From: Rhizophagus clarus
Lineage: Eukaryota > Glomeromycota > Glomeromycetes > Glomerales > Glomeraceae
DNA: 64,000 bases
NCBI GenBank assembly: GCA_015698045.1
Contig: BLAL01000085.1
Location: 62,001-126,000 of the forward strand
Direction: 5' to 3'
Shown here: positions 1 through 11,195 of the stretch, piece by piece
Layout of the letters: the number at the start of each line of letters is the position of its first letter
Numbering within the stretch: the stretch's first letter is position 1
The notes under the pieces: generated by a model
What the model was told of the DNA's origin: nothing
The model's input: the letters and a program-made list of their open reading frames with translations, nothing else
The model's database searches: none
Program-made: the position numbers and the translations under genes

Positions 1-1255
1 TCGTGCTTTTCGTCTGGCAACACTACAAAAAAAAAAAAAAAGCAAATAAATAATTAATTAAAAAAAGCAAATAAATAAATAATTAATTAAACAAAAACCA
101 CTACCCAACCCTCCCTTACCTTAATTCCAATAGTCCGGTCGTGCTTTTTGTCTGGCAACACTACAAAAAAGAAAAAACAAACAAATAAATAATTAATTAA
201 TTAAACAAAAAACACCACCCCAACCCTCCCTTACCTTAATTCCAATAGTCCGGTCATGCTTTTCATCTGGCAACACTACAAAAAAGAAAAAAAAATAATA
301 ATTAATTAATTAAATAAAAAAAAACCAACGAAAAACACCTCCTTACCTTAATTCCAAAAGTCCGGTCATGTTTTTCATCCGGCAACACTACAAAAAAGAA
401 AAAAAAAATAATTAATTAATTAAATAAAAAAACCAACGAAAAACACCTCCCCCAACCCTCCCTTACCTTAATTCTAAAAGTCCGGTCACGTTTTTCGTCT
501 GGCAACACTACAAAAAAAGAAAAAAAAAAAATAAATAATTAATTAATTAAAAAAAACAACGACGAAAAACACCACCCTAACCCTCCCTTACCTTAATTCC
601 AATAGTCCGGTCGTGCTTTTCGTCTGGCAACACTACAAAAAAGAAAAAAAAAACAAATAAATAATTAATTAATTAAACAAAAAACACCACCCCAACCCTC
701 CCTTACCTTAATTCCAATAGTCCGGTCATGCTTTTCGTCCGGCAACACAACAAAAAAGAAAAAACAAACAAAAAAATAAATAATTAATTAATTAAAAAAA
801 AAACAACAAAACACACCTCCCCCAACCCTCCCTTACCTTAATTCCAATAGTCCGGTCATGCTTTTCGTCCGGCAACACTACAAAAAAGAAAAAAAAAATA
901 ATAATTAATTAATTAAATAAAAAAAAACCAACGAAAAACACCTCCTTACCTTAATTCCAAAAGTCCGGTCATGTTTTTCATCCGGCAACACTACAAAAAA
1001 GAAAAAAAAAAATAATTAATTAATTAAATAAAAAAACCAACGAAAAACACCTCCCCCAACCCTTCCTTACCTTAATTCCAAAAATCTGGTCACGTTTTTC
1101 GTCTGGCAACACTACAAAAAAAAAAAAAAAAAAATAATTAATTAATTAATTAAAAAAAACAACAACGAAAAACACCACCCCAACCCTTCCTTACCTTAAT
1201 TCCAATAGTCCGGTCATGCTTTTCGTCCGGCAATACTACAAAAAAGAAAAAAAAA
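1..1255. repeat. Satellite array, about 120-bp unit, 11 copies
   Basis: Eleven tandem copies, each holding a conserved core (tccggtcgtgcttttcgtct, then ggcaacactac), an A-rich tract, an 'aattaattaatt' tract and a C-rich tract ending 'ccctcccttaccttaattcc'. Cores start near 1, 139, 255, 366, 487, 613, 727, 858, 969, 1089 and 1212. Units vary from about 110 to 130 bp, mostly through the homopolymer tracts. The array begins at or before the window edge. No coding capacity is seen. Confidence 0.95.
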
Positions 1256-1455
1256 AATTATTTTTTTAAATTGTTTTTTATCTAAATGTAATAAATTCAA
1301 AAAAAAAAACCTGTTTACCCAAATAATCGGATCATAATACCAGTTATACCAGTTCAAAACTAGATAAAGTGCATGTGATATATAACATATTCCTTTTTTA
1401 TATCAACTCATGAGATAAGCTTATCGTAAATGGCAAGCGATATTGCCTTTTATGT

Positions 1456-1463
1456 TATAAATA
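1456..1463 (+). promoter_or_regulatory. TATA box of the 1.66-kb micro-gene
   Basis: TATAAATA lies about 200 bp upstream of the ATG at 1659, in a non-repetitive stretch just after the satellite. It is the only canonical TATA near this gene. The transcription start is inferred to lie near 1490. Confidence 0.4.
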
Positions 1464-1658
1464 GATAATCAATGCTAGTAGTTTTGTTCAGACTTCAGAT
1501 TTTTATTTTGGCGGAAGGGAAATTTTTTTTTAAGGGAAATTTTTTTTAAAAAAAATAAAAAATCATTTGTTTTATGATAAGGGAATTTTTTTTTTAAAAA
1601 ATAAAAAAATAATTTTTTTTTTCAAAAATTATAAACCACAATTTAAATTTTTTAATTA

Positions 1659-1896
1659 ATGGCGTTACCTTTAGCTTTGGGATTAAATACTGTAACAGGT
1701 AAGTTTTTTTTGCTTTTATTCTCCTTTCTTTTGTCTCTTATTAACTTGTTCTTTTTTTTAGGCATGGCTGTTTTTATCCATTTCGGAAATTCAAGGTGAG
1801 TTTTAATTTCTTCTCCTTTTTTTTGTTTTCTTTTCATTCTTTCCCTTGTTCTTTTACTAAACTTTTTGTCTTTTTAGATGTGTACCATATGAGTGA
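1659..1896 (+). CDS. Spliced micro-gene, about 30-aa peptide, function unknown
   Basis: Three short blocks are bounded by strong splice signals: 1659-1698 (ATG to ACAG, then gtaagt), 1762-1795 (after a pyrimidine tract and ag, before gtgagt) and 1878-1904 (before gtaagt). Joined, they read M-A-L-P-L-A-L-G-L to a TGA at 1894-1896, about 30 residues with a hydrophobic start. Intron 1 has a branch-like 'ttaac' and intron 2 'ttactaaac' upstream of the acceptor. The hydrophobic start could be part of a signal peptide, or the transcript could be non-coding with exons continuing into the pyrimidine-rich region. No family is recognised. The architecture resembles micro-exon cargo elsewhere in the window (9.1 kb, 36 kb, 52 kb, 55 kb). 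Confidence 0.4.
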
Positions 1897-1904
1897 AAAT
1901 TCAA

Positions 1905-2670
1905 GTAAGTCTCTTACGTCTCTTCTCCTGTTGTTTTATTTTTCTTTTAAGATAATATTAACCGTTTTCTTTCTTTTTTTTTCTATGGGTGGGTGTTCTG
2001 GCTTTTCTTTCATTTTTTTCCCCTTTATTTCTCTTCTTTTCGTGGTTTTTTCGTTTCTTTTTTTTATTATTCCTTTCGTTTCTTCTATGGTTCTTTCATT
2101 GATCTTTTGTGGTTCTTTTGTTATTCCTTTCATTGATCTTTTATTCCTTTCATCATTGTTTCTTTTATTGCTTTTTTGGTTTATTTCATTGATCTTTGAT
2201 TTCTTTCGTTACTTTTTTTTTGTTTTTTTCATTGATCCTTGGTTTCTTTCATTACTTTTTTCGTTTCTTTCATTGATCTTTGGTCTCTTTTCAATGATCT
2301 TTGATTTCTTTCATTGATCTTTAACTTCTTTTGTTGCTTTTTTTTGTTCCCTTTATTGATTTTCATTCCTCCTTTGCTTCCTTTCATTCTCTTTCATTCC
2401 TCTTATTTTTTTTTCATTTGCCATTTGCTTCTTTTATTCCTTTTATTTTTTTTCATTCTCTTTATTCCTTTTCATTCCCTTTCATTTTCTCATTCATTTT
2501 CATTCTTTTTTTGTTTCATTCATTCTTTTTCACTATCCTTTACCTTTTTTGTTCCTTCCTCATTTCTCTTTGATCATCTTTACTTCCCTTTATTCCTTTT
2601 CATTTATCTCTTCTTTCCTTTATTCTTCCTTTGTCCTTTCTTCCTGTATTTTCCATTTTTTCTTATATAT
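1905..2670. repeat. Pyrimidine-rich repeat with tttcattgatctttg motif
   Basis: Nearly all C+T on the plus strand, with a degenerate 20-25-bp motif (ctttcattgatctttgattt) repeated many times. Long open frames on both strands here translate to Phe/Leu/Ser runs and are composition artefacts. A matching pyrimidine repeat follows the micro-exons of the 35.8-37.6 kb element. Confidence 0.85.
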
Positions 2671-3569
2671 TGCAGTGCATGTGCAATTAATACAGCATTA
2701 TAACATTAATATTACAGTTAAAATTATGCAATTGCGGCTTAATTTTTTTATAAAATCATGTATACAGTGTGGTGTAATTTTTTTTCTTTAAATTAAAATA
2801 TAGTTTTTTTCATACAATTTCCTTTTTATTAATTTATAGTGATATTAATTATTATTCAACAAATTATTAAGTGTGAAATTGTTTTTGTAATTATAGATTT
2901 AATGATTGTGGTGTTAAAGTTTTTTTTCTTTTTTGTTTAACTAATTATCATTACTATTATATTACCAGTTACGGTATATTAAATCTAGCCGAAATTATGT
3001 TAATTCTGGCCAAAATTAAAATTGTACTGAATTGCACTTTTTAAAAATTGTACGCATTTTTTTAGATCACTATATTGCATATCTTTAACTTTTATAATAC
3101 ATTGTATAACAAAATTTAACATATTTGGACGATGAAACAAATCCGCCGATATGATGTGGATTATATACAAAATTAGATTAGATTGATGATAGAATGAAAT
3201 AGAAATTTCTATGCAAAATACGCCGGAAATGTTCTTTCAAAAATGGAATGATTTACAGATTTATTCCATTTTTGCAAAAAACGGCTAACAAATGCTTATC
3301 TGTGTGTTAATGACTAATCTTTCAGATTTATTTTCCAAAGTTATGAATTCGACTGGATTCGCAGTATCTACAGATAAATTATAATTAGAATATATGAAAA
3401 ATCTATCATATCAAAAAATATACTGTATATACTCACAATCATGTTTTAAAATCAACATTCCATCTTCCATTTATAATATGTAAGTATAATTCCTTTCTAC
3501 TACCGTCAATAACGTTTGGTTTTTATTCATTATTACTGGCATACTCCGATAAAGAGCTATATCTGAAGT
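2671..3569. other. AT-rich intergenic DNA, nothing recognised
   Basis: No open frame of note, no terminal repeats and no RNA gene seen. Confidence 0.5.
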
Positions 3570-4265
3570 TTATTGTCTTTCTAAATTCATTGTCAATAAA
3601 TCAAATTGAAATATTAATGTTTTACTATCTATAACGAATAGAAATAACTTTGTTCGACTTATAGAACAAAACAATCTAGTATCTTGACCATATAAACTTC
3701 CGTGCAATTCCATATCATTAATTTGAGAATGTTCACAAGGAACTGCTTCTTTTGGTTTATTTGTAAAACAGTACTTGTAAATTTTACGATTATTTAATAA
3801 TACTTGAATTAAATCACCATTAGGAAGGAATCCAATAGCATCACATCCAATACATTCCTTATCATAAGAAACGGGTTGCTTTAGTTCAAGAAGTCGTCCA
3901 TCATTAGTATTTAAATCAATTAACCCTACAATTACAATATAATTTATTTAAAGCATAAAATTAAATTACGATTATTTAGAGTCAAATAAATACCTACAAT
4001 GCTTATTACTTTTATATAATAACAAGATTCTTTTACTCAGTACACTGTCTAAATTTAAGAGATCCCCGATTTGGTCAACCCTAAAATAAACATTGGATCG
4101 TTGTGGTCCATTCTCATTAATGTTAACCTGATTTATCATCACTACTATAAGTAACAATACAATCATTTAAATCATTGGAAGTACTAATATCTTCCATGTA
4201 TTGAGAAACAAAAATTCAATCAATTCTTCTCCTATGTCTTTCATTTTCAGATGATGAAATTTCTA
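3570..4265 (-). pseudogene. Decayed gene of a lineage-specific family, function unknown
   Basis: The 3' exon (3925 down to 3570, after an acceptor ...attgtag) is open for about 118 codons and ends in TAA. It reads L-I-D-L-N-T-N-D-G-R and later D-A-I-G-F-L-P-N-G-D-L-I-Q-V, a beta-rich repeat-like style. The 5' part (about 4265-3970) holds recognisable stretches such as V-Y-F-R-V-D-Q-I-G-D-L-L-N-L-D, but spread over two frames with stops and at least one frameshift. No usable start is seen. A WD/Kelch-like propeller is only a guess. The gene appears broken, though unannotated introns could explain some of the frame changes. Confidence 0.5.
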
Positions 4266-5149
4266 TTGCTACATCCATATTACGTGAATGAATTTTTCTT
4301 TATAAAAATTTACAAAAAATATTTTTTTTTTTTTTTTTTTTTTGTCGCGTCTTTTATAAAAAAGTTGTTGAATTTATAAAATTTGTTTACCATTTATATT
4401 TAACATAATAAGATATGTACGACATGCAAATTGACGATAAAGTTAACTTATTTTATTAGACAAAAAAAAACAAATAAATAAATTAAATATACAAATAAAA
4501 GTTAAATTTTCAACATGCATAATGCATATGGTATAAAAATTTGCGCCAGAGAACAATAAAAGAAATTTTTTATTGTATCTCATCGTTATTTTGATTGTGA
4601 GGAATAAAATGGGAGTTAGAATTATATGAATTCAACATTATTTATGTTCGAATGCATGAACGAGTTAAAAAACCGGATTTTAAGATTAAGTTTAACATTA
4701 AATTATCTTATTAATTTCATTTTATTAACATGAAAAAGATAAGTTCTCACGTATTCTGTTTTTCGCAAAATGATAAAAAAAAAGGTTTGAAATATATAAG
4801 GAATTGATGTAACTATTTAATACACATATTCGGGTTTTCTCAAAATGCTAAAAAAAAAAAGGTTAAGAGTTTATAGAAGTTTCAAAATATTTAATAAAAG
4901 TTTCGAAATACTTGATAGAAGTTTCGAGCAATAAAGAATTCCATGATACCAATTCTAGTGCGACAGAAGTTGCAACAACAAATTAAGATTATCAAGATAC
5001 AGGCAATGATACTTTTAAGGCGGGCGACATTGTGAACAATGAACTTTAAGTCTAGAGCGTTTACATAAGACAATATAATATTGAAAACGCCATAATTTAA
5101 AATGTATATGAACTGTACGTGCGAATTTTACCAATTTAAACAACATTAG
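4266..5149. other. AT-rich intergenic DNA, nothing recognised
   Basis: Contains a T22 homopolymer near 4321 and short local repeats ('agaagtttcgaaatactt' around 4880-4930). No gene is supported. Confidence 0.5.
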
Positions 5150-5340
5150 CCCTATAAGAAATCTGTATACGGAAAGGATACGTTTTATAAACGTTTGATA
5201 TACATTTTTACCGATTCCGTATAATAATTCCGTATATTTAATACGTAATTCATTTTTGAATGTTTTTTAAAAAATTGGTGCATATGGAATGTATGCGGAA
5301 AAATTAATATATACAGAACGTATACGGAATTTTTGAACTT

Positions 5341-5535
5341 GTTTTTTTTAAATAATGATTTTATTTTTATTTTTATTTTTGAAGGAGGATCACCTCGTAC
5401 ATGTGGAGACAAAATTGCTTGTCAAAACAAGCGTGTTATGTCAGAATACATGATACAACTATATATAGGAACTATATCTATGTCGGGATCCGGTTTAGTT
5501 ATTATCAATATAAAAGAGACAACCTAAACCACTAA
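5341..5535 (+). repeat. 195-bp direct repeat, left copy
   Basis: This segment, with 'gaggatcacctcgtacatgt' and ending 'aacctaaaccac', recurs in direct orientation at 7799-8005 with about 85-90% identity by eye. The copies flank the ORF1 pseudogene like LTRs of a small non-autonomous retroelement, but no primer-binding site was confirmed. Confidence 0.8.
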
Positions 5536-5721
5536 AAAAAAAAAATACAAAAATAAGAAATAAAACGAAAGATAACACACTGGAAAAATAAAAAAGGGGC
5601 AAGATCAGATCATAACTCTTTCTTAGGCCGTAGCAAAATGTGAAAATGCCCGATCTACGCTAAAATCCTATGAAATAAAAGAAGATAAAATGAATTACTA
5701 GGTTAGCAATTTTCCATCTAG

Positions 5722-6436
5722 TAAGGATGATGCCGCAAATAAGCAATTGCGGAATAATTGCGATTTACGGTATTGCAGAACATTGCGGATTTTTAAACCT
5801 AAATATCCGCAATTCCGCAATCCGCAATTGTCCGCAATTCCGCAAATATTTCGCAATTCTGCAAAGTACCGCAATTCAATTGCGGAATAATTGCGGAATT
5901 GCGGCACATTTGCGGAATTGCGATACATTTGCGGAATTGCAATTTCGCTAAAGCAATCCAAAAAAACGTTGTGAAACGTTTTTTTTAATTAAAATATACT
6001 TTGAAAAAACGTTTAGCAACGTTTTTTCTTTAAATTAATTAAAAAAACGTTGCGAAACGTTTTTTTTAATTAAATATACTTTGAAAAAACGTTTCGCAAC
6101 GTTTTTTCTTTAAATTAATTAAAAAACGTTGCGAAACGTTTTTTTTTAATTAAATATACTTTGAAAAAATGTTTCGCAACGTTTTTTCTTTAAATTAATT
6201 AAAAAAACGTTGCGAAACGTTTTTTATTAATTAAAATACTTTGAAAAAACGTTTCGCAACGTTTTTTCGTTAAATTAATTAAAAAAACGTTGCGTAAACG
6301 TTTTTTTTATTAAATCGGTTCGGTAAACTGCCAAAACCGATCAGGTGAATTGCGGAATTGCGGTTCACTAACCGCAATTCAACTCCAAAATCCGCAATAT
6401 TGCGGATTTGATAAATCAATTGCGGCACCATCCTTA
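5722..6436. mobile_element. 715-bp MITE with 8-bp duplication CCATCTAG
   Basis: Inverted ends TAAGGATGATGCCGCAA (5722) and TTGCGGCACCATCCTTA (to 6436) are flanked by CCATCTAG at 5714-5721 and 6437-6444. An 8-bp duplication fits hAT-like elements. The ends carry clusters of 'gcaattccgcaa' and the middle is the palindromic AACGTT array. It interrupts the ORF1 pseudogene. Confidence 0.9.
5960..6312. repeat. Tandem hairpin array, 'aaaaaacgttgcgaaacgtt' units
   Basis: About four and a half units of about 75 bp. Each is itself an inverted repeat (aaaaaacgttgcgaaacgtttttt ... aaaaaacgtttcgcaacgtttttt) separated by 'aattaaatatactttg' or 'aaattaatt'. Every unit could fold into a long stem. The array lies wholly within the 715-bp MITE. 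Confidence 0.9.
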
Positions 6437-7798
6437 CCATCTAGCTTCTGTATAAGTATTTTGAGAAGCGTGCATAAGTCGTCTGAAACTGCGGTCTTTT
6501 TACGAGACTTGTTCTTTTTCGATTTGGACTTCTTATGGTCAGGGCAAACCTGGACCTGTTTAGGGGGGTTCAATTGTCGTGTTTTCTGAGTGGAACCACT
6601 CTTGTTGTCTTTGTCTTCTTCGACTTAATCGGTAAGAGCGTCCTGGAATTCATCAACTTTATTTTATCCGTCTGTAAGGTGAGAGCTCGCATCAACCTTT
6701 CATGCGTTTCAAAATAAAATATTCCTTTGAGTCCTTGTTTATCCTTGATGACTTTTCACGCAGCAGCTCTCGTATACTGAAGGAGGGATTAGCCATCAGG
6801 GGTGAATTTGCTATATATTACATCTTCTGTAGCATCGGCAGGGAAGCGGAATGAGGCTTGAAAAATTTCTCGACTCTTTCTTTGTGCGAGCTTCCATTCG
6901 CCAGGAAACCACCAGACCCATATACCTCCTAGCTGGGTACACCAAGGCATTAAAATGAATTGTGGGGTTTAAAACTATGTCTACACGGATCGTATAGTAC
7001 TTGTGCTGGGTATTAAGTGAGATGTTTAAAACGCGGCCCCAGTCGAAAAAGGCAGACCTTATTTTATCTGAGGACCATTTGGTAGGTACATCGTAGACCA
7101 TGATAGTTCTTTGTTAACGATTTTGACTTTTATGAACAATGTTGTTATCGCACGTGACTTTCTGAATCGCCCCTTGCTTCTCTTTGCCTTTTTTAGATTT
7201 TGCGGCTGGAAGTGTTATGACAGGGGGGGTGATCACAGATACATCCGGCATAATTATCAGATCGTCTACCAATTTTGGAGTAAAACTCGCGGCATCTACC
7301 GATAACTTACTATCTATAATCATAGCCTGAGATTCTGTGGATGTGATAGGTGCGCTTTGTTCCAGTTCTGCCCATGATTGCTGTGGCTCCAAGTCTTCGA
7401 AATTGTTTCCTTGAGAGGGCAGCTGTAACATATCTTTGACCTTAATATAGAGTCTGTCTAGTGTTAAACGCAAGTGTTTTTTGCCTAGACTGGCTGCAAT
7501 AAAAGGGCCTACGGGGTGAGTGTCTTGCTTAGCACCAACGAACCGGTGGTCTTTTAACTGAAACAAGTTCTGCTCGCCAGCATGGTAAGCGAGCGTTTTG
7601 AACTGTCTATCATTATTTTTAGAAGGTTTTCCTACAGGAGTGGCTGCGTATACGTGGACTATGTCTCTTATTAGCTCAAACTCGAAGGTTTTTAATAACT
7701 CTGTGATGGTTGTGGATCAAGTATATTCAAAATTTTCCATCTTCTCTATATATATTTTGTCTGCGTATTTTTTGACAAAAAATTTGTGAGAAAGAGTT

Positions 7799-8005
7799 TT
7801 TTTTAAAAAGTCTTTTTTTTTTTTAAATAATGATTTTTATTTTATTTTTACTGGAGGATCACCTCGTACATGTGGAGACATAAGAACTTGTCAAAACAAG
7901 CGTTAATATCAGATTACATGAATACAACTAAATATAGAAACTATATCTATATCGAGATCCAGTTTAGTTATTACCAATATAAAAGAGATAACCTAAACCA
8001 CAGGT
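7799..8005 (+). repeat. 195-bp direct repeat, right copy
   Basis: Partner of 5341-5535: the same 'gaggatcacctcgtacatgt' core, aacaagcg and aacctaaaccaca tract, preceded by the same T-run plus 'aaataatgat' leader. Confidence 0.8.
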
Positions 8006-8397
8006 ATAAAGAACCAACCTAAAAAAACCCCAAAAAAAGAGAAAAAAAAAAAAAGGTGATACGTTAAGCGTAAAAATAAAATTTAAACCCAGATAAAGAA
8101 CCAAAAAAACTATTATTATAAAAATAATTGTGAAAAGGAAAAGAAAAAAAATCTATGTTGAAAGTATCATTACGATCTCTATGTGACAGCCAAGAACCCG
8201 AATGAAGAAAATTACAACTGATATATCTGATAAATGCGTCTTGATTGAATCTGGCTAAGGGATTAAAGTTTTCAAATTCATTAAAAGGATCAAAAGATGA
8301 ATGCCGTGCATTTTCTTGAGTGCTGCGAGGTGTACTGGCAAGGCCAGGGATTTTTTTAAATAATGGTTTTATCGATTTTATCATCATAAGTCATAAC

Positions 8398-8443
8398 ACG
8401 TGATCACGTGATTTTGTTATGATATGTTTTTTGTTTATATAAA
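8398..8443 (+). promoter_or_regulatory. Double CACGTGAT box and TATA box
   Basis: Overlapping CACGTGA and TCACGTGAT (8398-8412) are followed 24 bp later by TATATAAA (8436-8443). They precede the CT-rich leader and short exon-like blocks at 8.45-9.5 kb. CACGTG is a bHLH-type binding core. The same palindrome recurs beside micro-exon regions at 35.9, 51.3 and 57.1 kb. Confidence 0.4.
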
Positions 8444-8459
8444 CCCAGCTTTGATCTTC

Positions 8460-9480
8460 TACCCTGTCTTCCTGTCTTTCTCTCCCTGATTTTTTATTTT
8501 GCTATTTTTTTTTTTTCTTTAAAAAAAAAACTCTTTTTTTCTTTTATTTGTTGCCCCTCTTTTTTATTCTTACTTGCTACTCTTCTTTTAAAAACTTCTT
8601 TTCCTTTATTTTTCTAACTTCGTTGCGCTCTTTGAAAAAAAAAAAATTTTTTTTGGTTTTATTCTTTTATTCCCATTCATTACCCTCTCTTCTTTTTTTA
8701 AAAAAAATTTATTTTTGCCCCTTTTTTTATTGAATTATTTCTGGATGTTCTCCTCTGGCAGCATAGGTTAGAGGTTAAAGATGGACTAATTATGACTATT
8801 GACACGAAGTTTGTCAGGACTGGGGAATAAAAAGCCTTATTTAGTGCAGGTATTTCCTGATTCTCTAATTTAAAAAGAAAGGTTCCTATAAGCCAGGTTA
8901 TGTAAGTTACCTTCTGCATTATTTTTCTAACTTTGTCATCCCCTTAAAAATCATTTTTTATGTCCTTCCCTAACTTCGTTATTCCTTTTTCAAAAAAAAA
9001 AAAAAATTTTTTTTTTATCTATTTTACTTTTTTACTTCCACCTCACTATCCTTTCTTTTTTATTTATTTTTATTCTTTTATTTTGTAGATCAGATTTTTT
9101 TTTGGCTGCTTGGTTCCTTTTTTCTTATTGCGGGTCAATTTTGAAGTACTTTTTTTTGTAAGTCAGGTAGGCACCGGACGTTTGGAGATTTGGATGATTG
9201 CAGGTACTATATAGGCGGAGCTTATATATTTTTTTTTTTTGCTTTTAGGTTGTCTGACTCCTGATGACTTGGACGAATCCAGAATTATAGGCACAATAGA
9301 GAAGCGTTGGTCTAATTGAGTTAAAGAAACGTACTAGTGTCTTTTTTCATTTATTTTGAAGGAATAGGTTATTTCTTTGGACTAAGTGCTCCTGGAGACT
9401 TTTGATTTCTTAAAAAAAATCAAATTTCTTAAAGAAACATCAGTTTTTTTGTTTTGGTTTGCAATAGTTGGTTTGATAGG
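8460..9480 (+). other. Micro-exon region, TIR-element cargo
   Basis: A pyrimidine-rich leader with repeated 'ttctaactt(c/t)gtt' branch-point-like motifs is followed by short blocks between acceptor and donor signals. The clearest is 9172-9203 (caccggacgtttggagatttgg...gcag, then gtacta), reading G-T-G-R-L-E-I-W in phase 1. A second follows 'gcttttag' near 9250 (gttgtctgactcctgatgac...). No long frame exists. The Gly-x-Gly style matches exons in the 52-kb and 55-kb elements. Splice signals are seen directly; transcription is inferred. Confidence 0.4.
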
Positions 9481-9824
9481 AATAAACTATTCATAATATA
9501 TTTGTGTTTTATTTTATTTTTTATTTTTTGATTTAATAAATAAAATTAAATTTATGTAAATAAAGTCTAGTAATAAATTGTAATAAATTGTAATATAAAC
9601 AGTAAATTTAATAAGCAATAATATAAATTTCATGGTAAAACAGTGATTAAATCATGTAAATTCCGTATGCATTCCATGCAAATTCCGTATCCAAACCATA
9701 TTTATAGTGATACGGAATTGTGCAATTTTCCGTATCTTTTCAACGGTCTATTGTGATACGTTATTTCTAAGGAAAAAAATCGTATAAAAATCTTATTAAA
9801 AACGTATCCAGTTTTTTTATAGGG

Positions 9825-10767
9825 TAGCTCGATTTATCAATGTCAATAATCAATGTCAATGCCAATCCTTACGCCAATCGGCCTAAACCCCTTATGACTC
9901 AACTCAATTAGCGCTTTAAGATTTTTAAACTATATACAAAAAAAGTTCAGACAATATGTCAAAACAGACTACTCACCTTCTCCTACATTTTTGAAGGCTT
10001 CGAATAAAGAAAAAAAAAAGAAAGAAACAATTAAGAAATACTCTGCTGTTTTTCTGTAGGATATTCGTTCAACAGTTTTCTCAGTAAACTTTATTCCCAA
10101 AGTGGGATACAATAAAAATATCTTCCGACTTTTAGTGAAATCTACGAATCCAGATGCATTCATATTCTAACTCACGTTATAATCCATTTGACCGTTTAAA
10201 ATTCATGATTAGCGTGTTCCTTTTACTAATTTTTTCATGTTATCCTCGTGGAGTTAGTTGTAAACATAGGTAATGATTGGTTCCAGTATTGAAGAATAAG
10301 GGTGGCTTATACTAAAACAAAAGGTTATTACTTTTGGTTTATATAATACTCAGATTAACTAATTCTGTATTAAGATTTTTTTTTTCCATTACCTTACAGC
10401 AGTACATGATAGACGTCAATTTCAACGGCAATAAAAAGGTGTAAAATTTCCATTTATTAAAAGGAAAAATAAATATTATAATTTCATTTATTAGCTTTAC
10501 ATAAAAAAAAGTCACCAAAAATCTAATTTTTAAGAAAAAATTCCGAGTCATCAAAAAAATAAAAAAAAAATATCGCCAAATAAAACGTATATTATATGAC
10601 TCGGATGTCGTGACTCATGAAAAGGTAAGTGACAGATATAATTTTATCATGTCCTTATTTTTGAAAAATTTATACTAAAATAAATTACATTGTTTATGAT
10701 TATTTTTATCTAAATCATTCAATTAGGATTAACCGAAACTTCGTCATGAATAACGATCTGTTATTCG
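9825..10767. other. Intergenic DNA, no supported gene
   Basis: A minus-strand frame at 9969-10163 (64 codons) ends at a GTGAGT-like donor and could be an exon. It matches nothing recognised. The rest is AT-rich. Confidence 0.4.
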
Positions 10768-11195
10768 TTACCTTCCAATAATAAATCCAACATCTTTGAT
10801 CTTTCTATAAGAAGTTGTCTATTTAACTTAATATATTGTTTACAATAATCTTCTAATTGCGCAGCCTTAAATTTCCTTGACCGGTTTAATATCACATACA
10901 TTAGCAAAATTAATATTTGAACTAATTAAATATTCTACTTCATCTTTGAGTTTGACGCCATAAAAATCTTTTGCTTTCAATAGAATCAAAAACGCCAAAT
11001 AATAAAATTCATAACTCTCTTGTTTTGTTGTAAACTCATCCATTTGCGTAAAACAGACTTCGCTGCATCATCAAAGGATTGTCTGTACAACCATCAAAAT
11101 ATTACCCAAAATATATGTGGTTTTGTGAAATTTCATTTTATTCTCATTACTAGTACCATCAGAAAACATTGTTTCAAAATATGTTAATGCAGCTA
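10768..11195 (-). pseudogene. Decayed gene, function unknown
   Basis: Coding-like text on the minus strand reads T-Y-F-E-T-M-F-S-D-G-T, then Y-L-A-F-L-I-L-L-K-A-K-D-F-Y-G-V, and after a frame change L-E-D-Y-C-K-Q-Y-I-K-L-N to a TAA near 10768. Two TGA codons lie side by side near 11075, and no splice signals explain the frame change near 10880. The predicted protein is helical and Lys-rich. No family is recognised. Confidence 0.4.

Larger units (their letters stand above)
5698..7740 (-). pseudogene. RRM-containing retrotransposon ORF1 (gag-like), broken
   Basis: Read on the minus strand from an ATG at 7738-7740, a long frame continues through Y-A-A-T-P-V-G-K-P-S, L-F-Q-L-K-D-H-R-F and an RRM-like block around 7085-6950 (M-V-Y-D-V-P-T-K-W, F-F-D-W-G-R-V-L-N-I-S). 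It then passes through G-G-I-W-V-W-W-F-P-G-E-W and a Lys-rich tail to a TAG at about 5698. The frame is interrupted by stops (TGA near 7717, TAA at 7114, further TAA/TGA near 6790-6740), small frame changes, and a 715-bp MITE at 5722-6436. Removing the MITE with one CCATCTAG copy joins the last codons in frame. RNA-binding, ORF1-type proteins accompany LINE reverse transcriptases, but none lies beside it here. It sits between 195-bp direct repeats. Confidence 0.7.
5150..9824. mobile_element. 4.7-kb TIR element, CCCTATAA ends, TAG duplication
   Basis: The left end is tag|CCCTATAAGAAATCTG at 5150 and the right end is CAGTTTTTTTATAGGG|tag at 9824, so inverted termini are flanked by a 3-bp TAG duplication (5147-5149, 9825-9827). 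Both subterminal regions (5160-5330, 9655-9800) are packed with 'ttccgtat' / 'atacggaa' motifs. A 3-bp duplication, CCCTATAA-like ends and subterminal motif clusters resemble CACTA/EnSpm elements. That is inference, since no transposase is visible. The cargo is an RRM-type ORF1 pseudogene on the minus strand and a TATA-driven micro-exon region on the plus strand. Confidence 0.75.

Noticed and set aside
1..1255. CRISPR-like array
   Set aside because: Repeat units are contiguous and degenerate, without unique spacers, in a eukaryotic context. It is a satellite.
1796..2791. Open frames of 80-173 codons rich in Phe, Leu and Ser
   Set aside because: They translate a pyrimidine-rich repeat and overlap each other in several frames. 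Splice signals run through them.
5698..5961. 87- and 74-codon frames in the 'gcaattccgcaa' region
   Set aside because: Repeat translation within the MITE. Only the last few minus-strand codons belong to the ORF1 pseudogene.
8064..8387. 107-codon minus-strand frame (P-R-S-T-Q-E-N-A-R-H)
   Set aside because: The middle part looks protein-like, but it overlaps the right direct repeat boundary, ends in Phe/Tyr-rich text from A/T runs, and matches nothing recognised.
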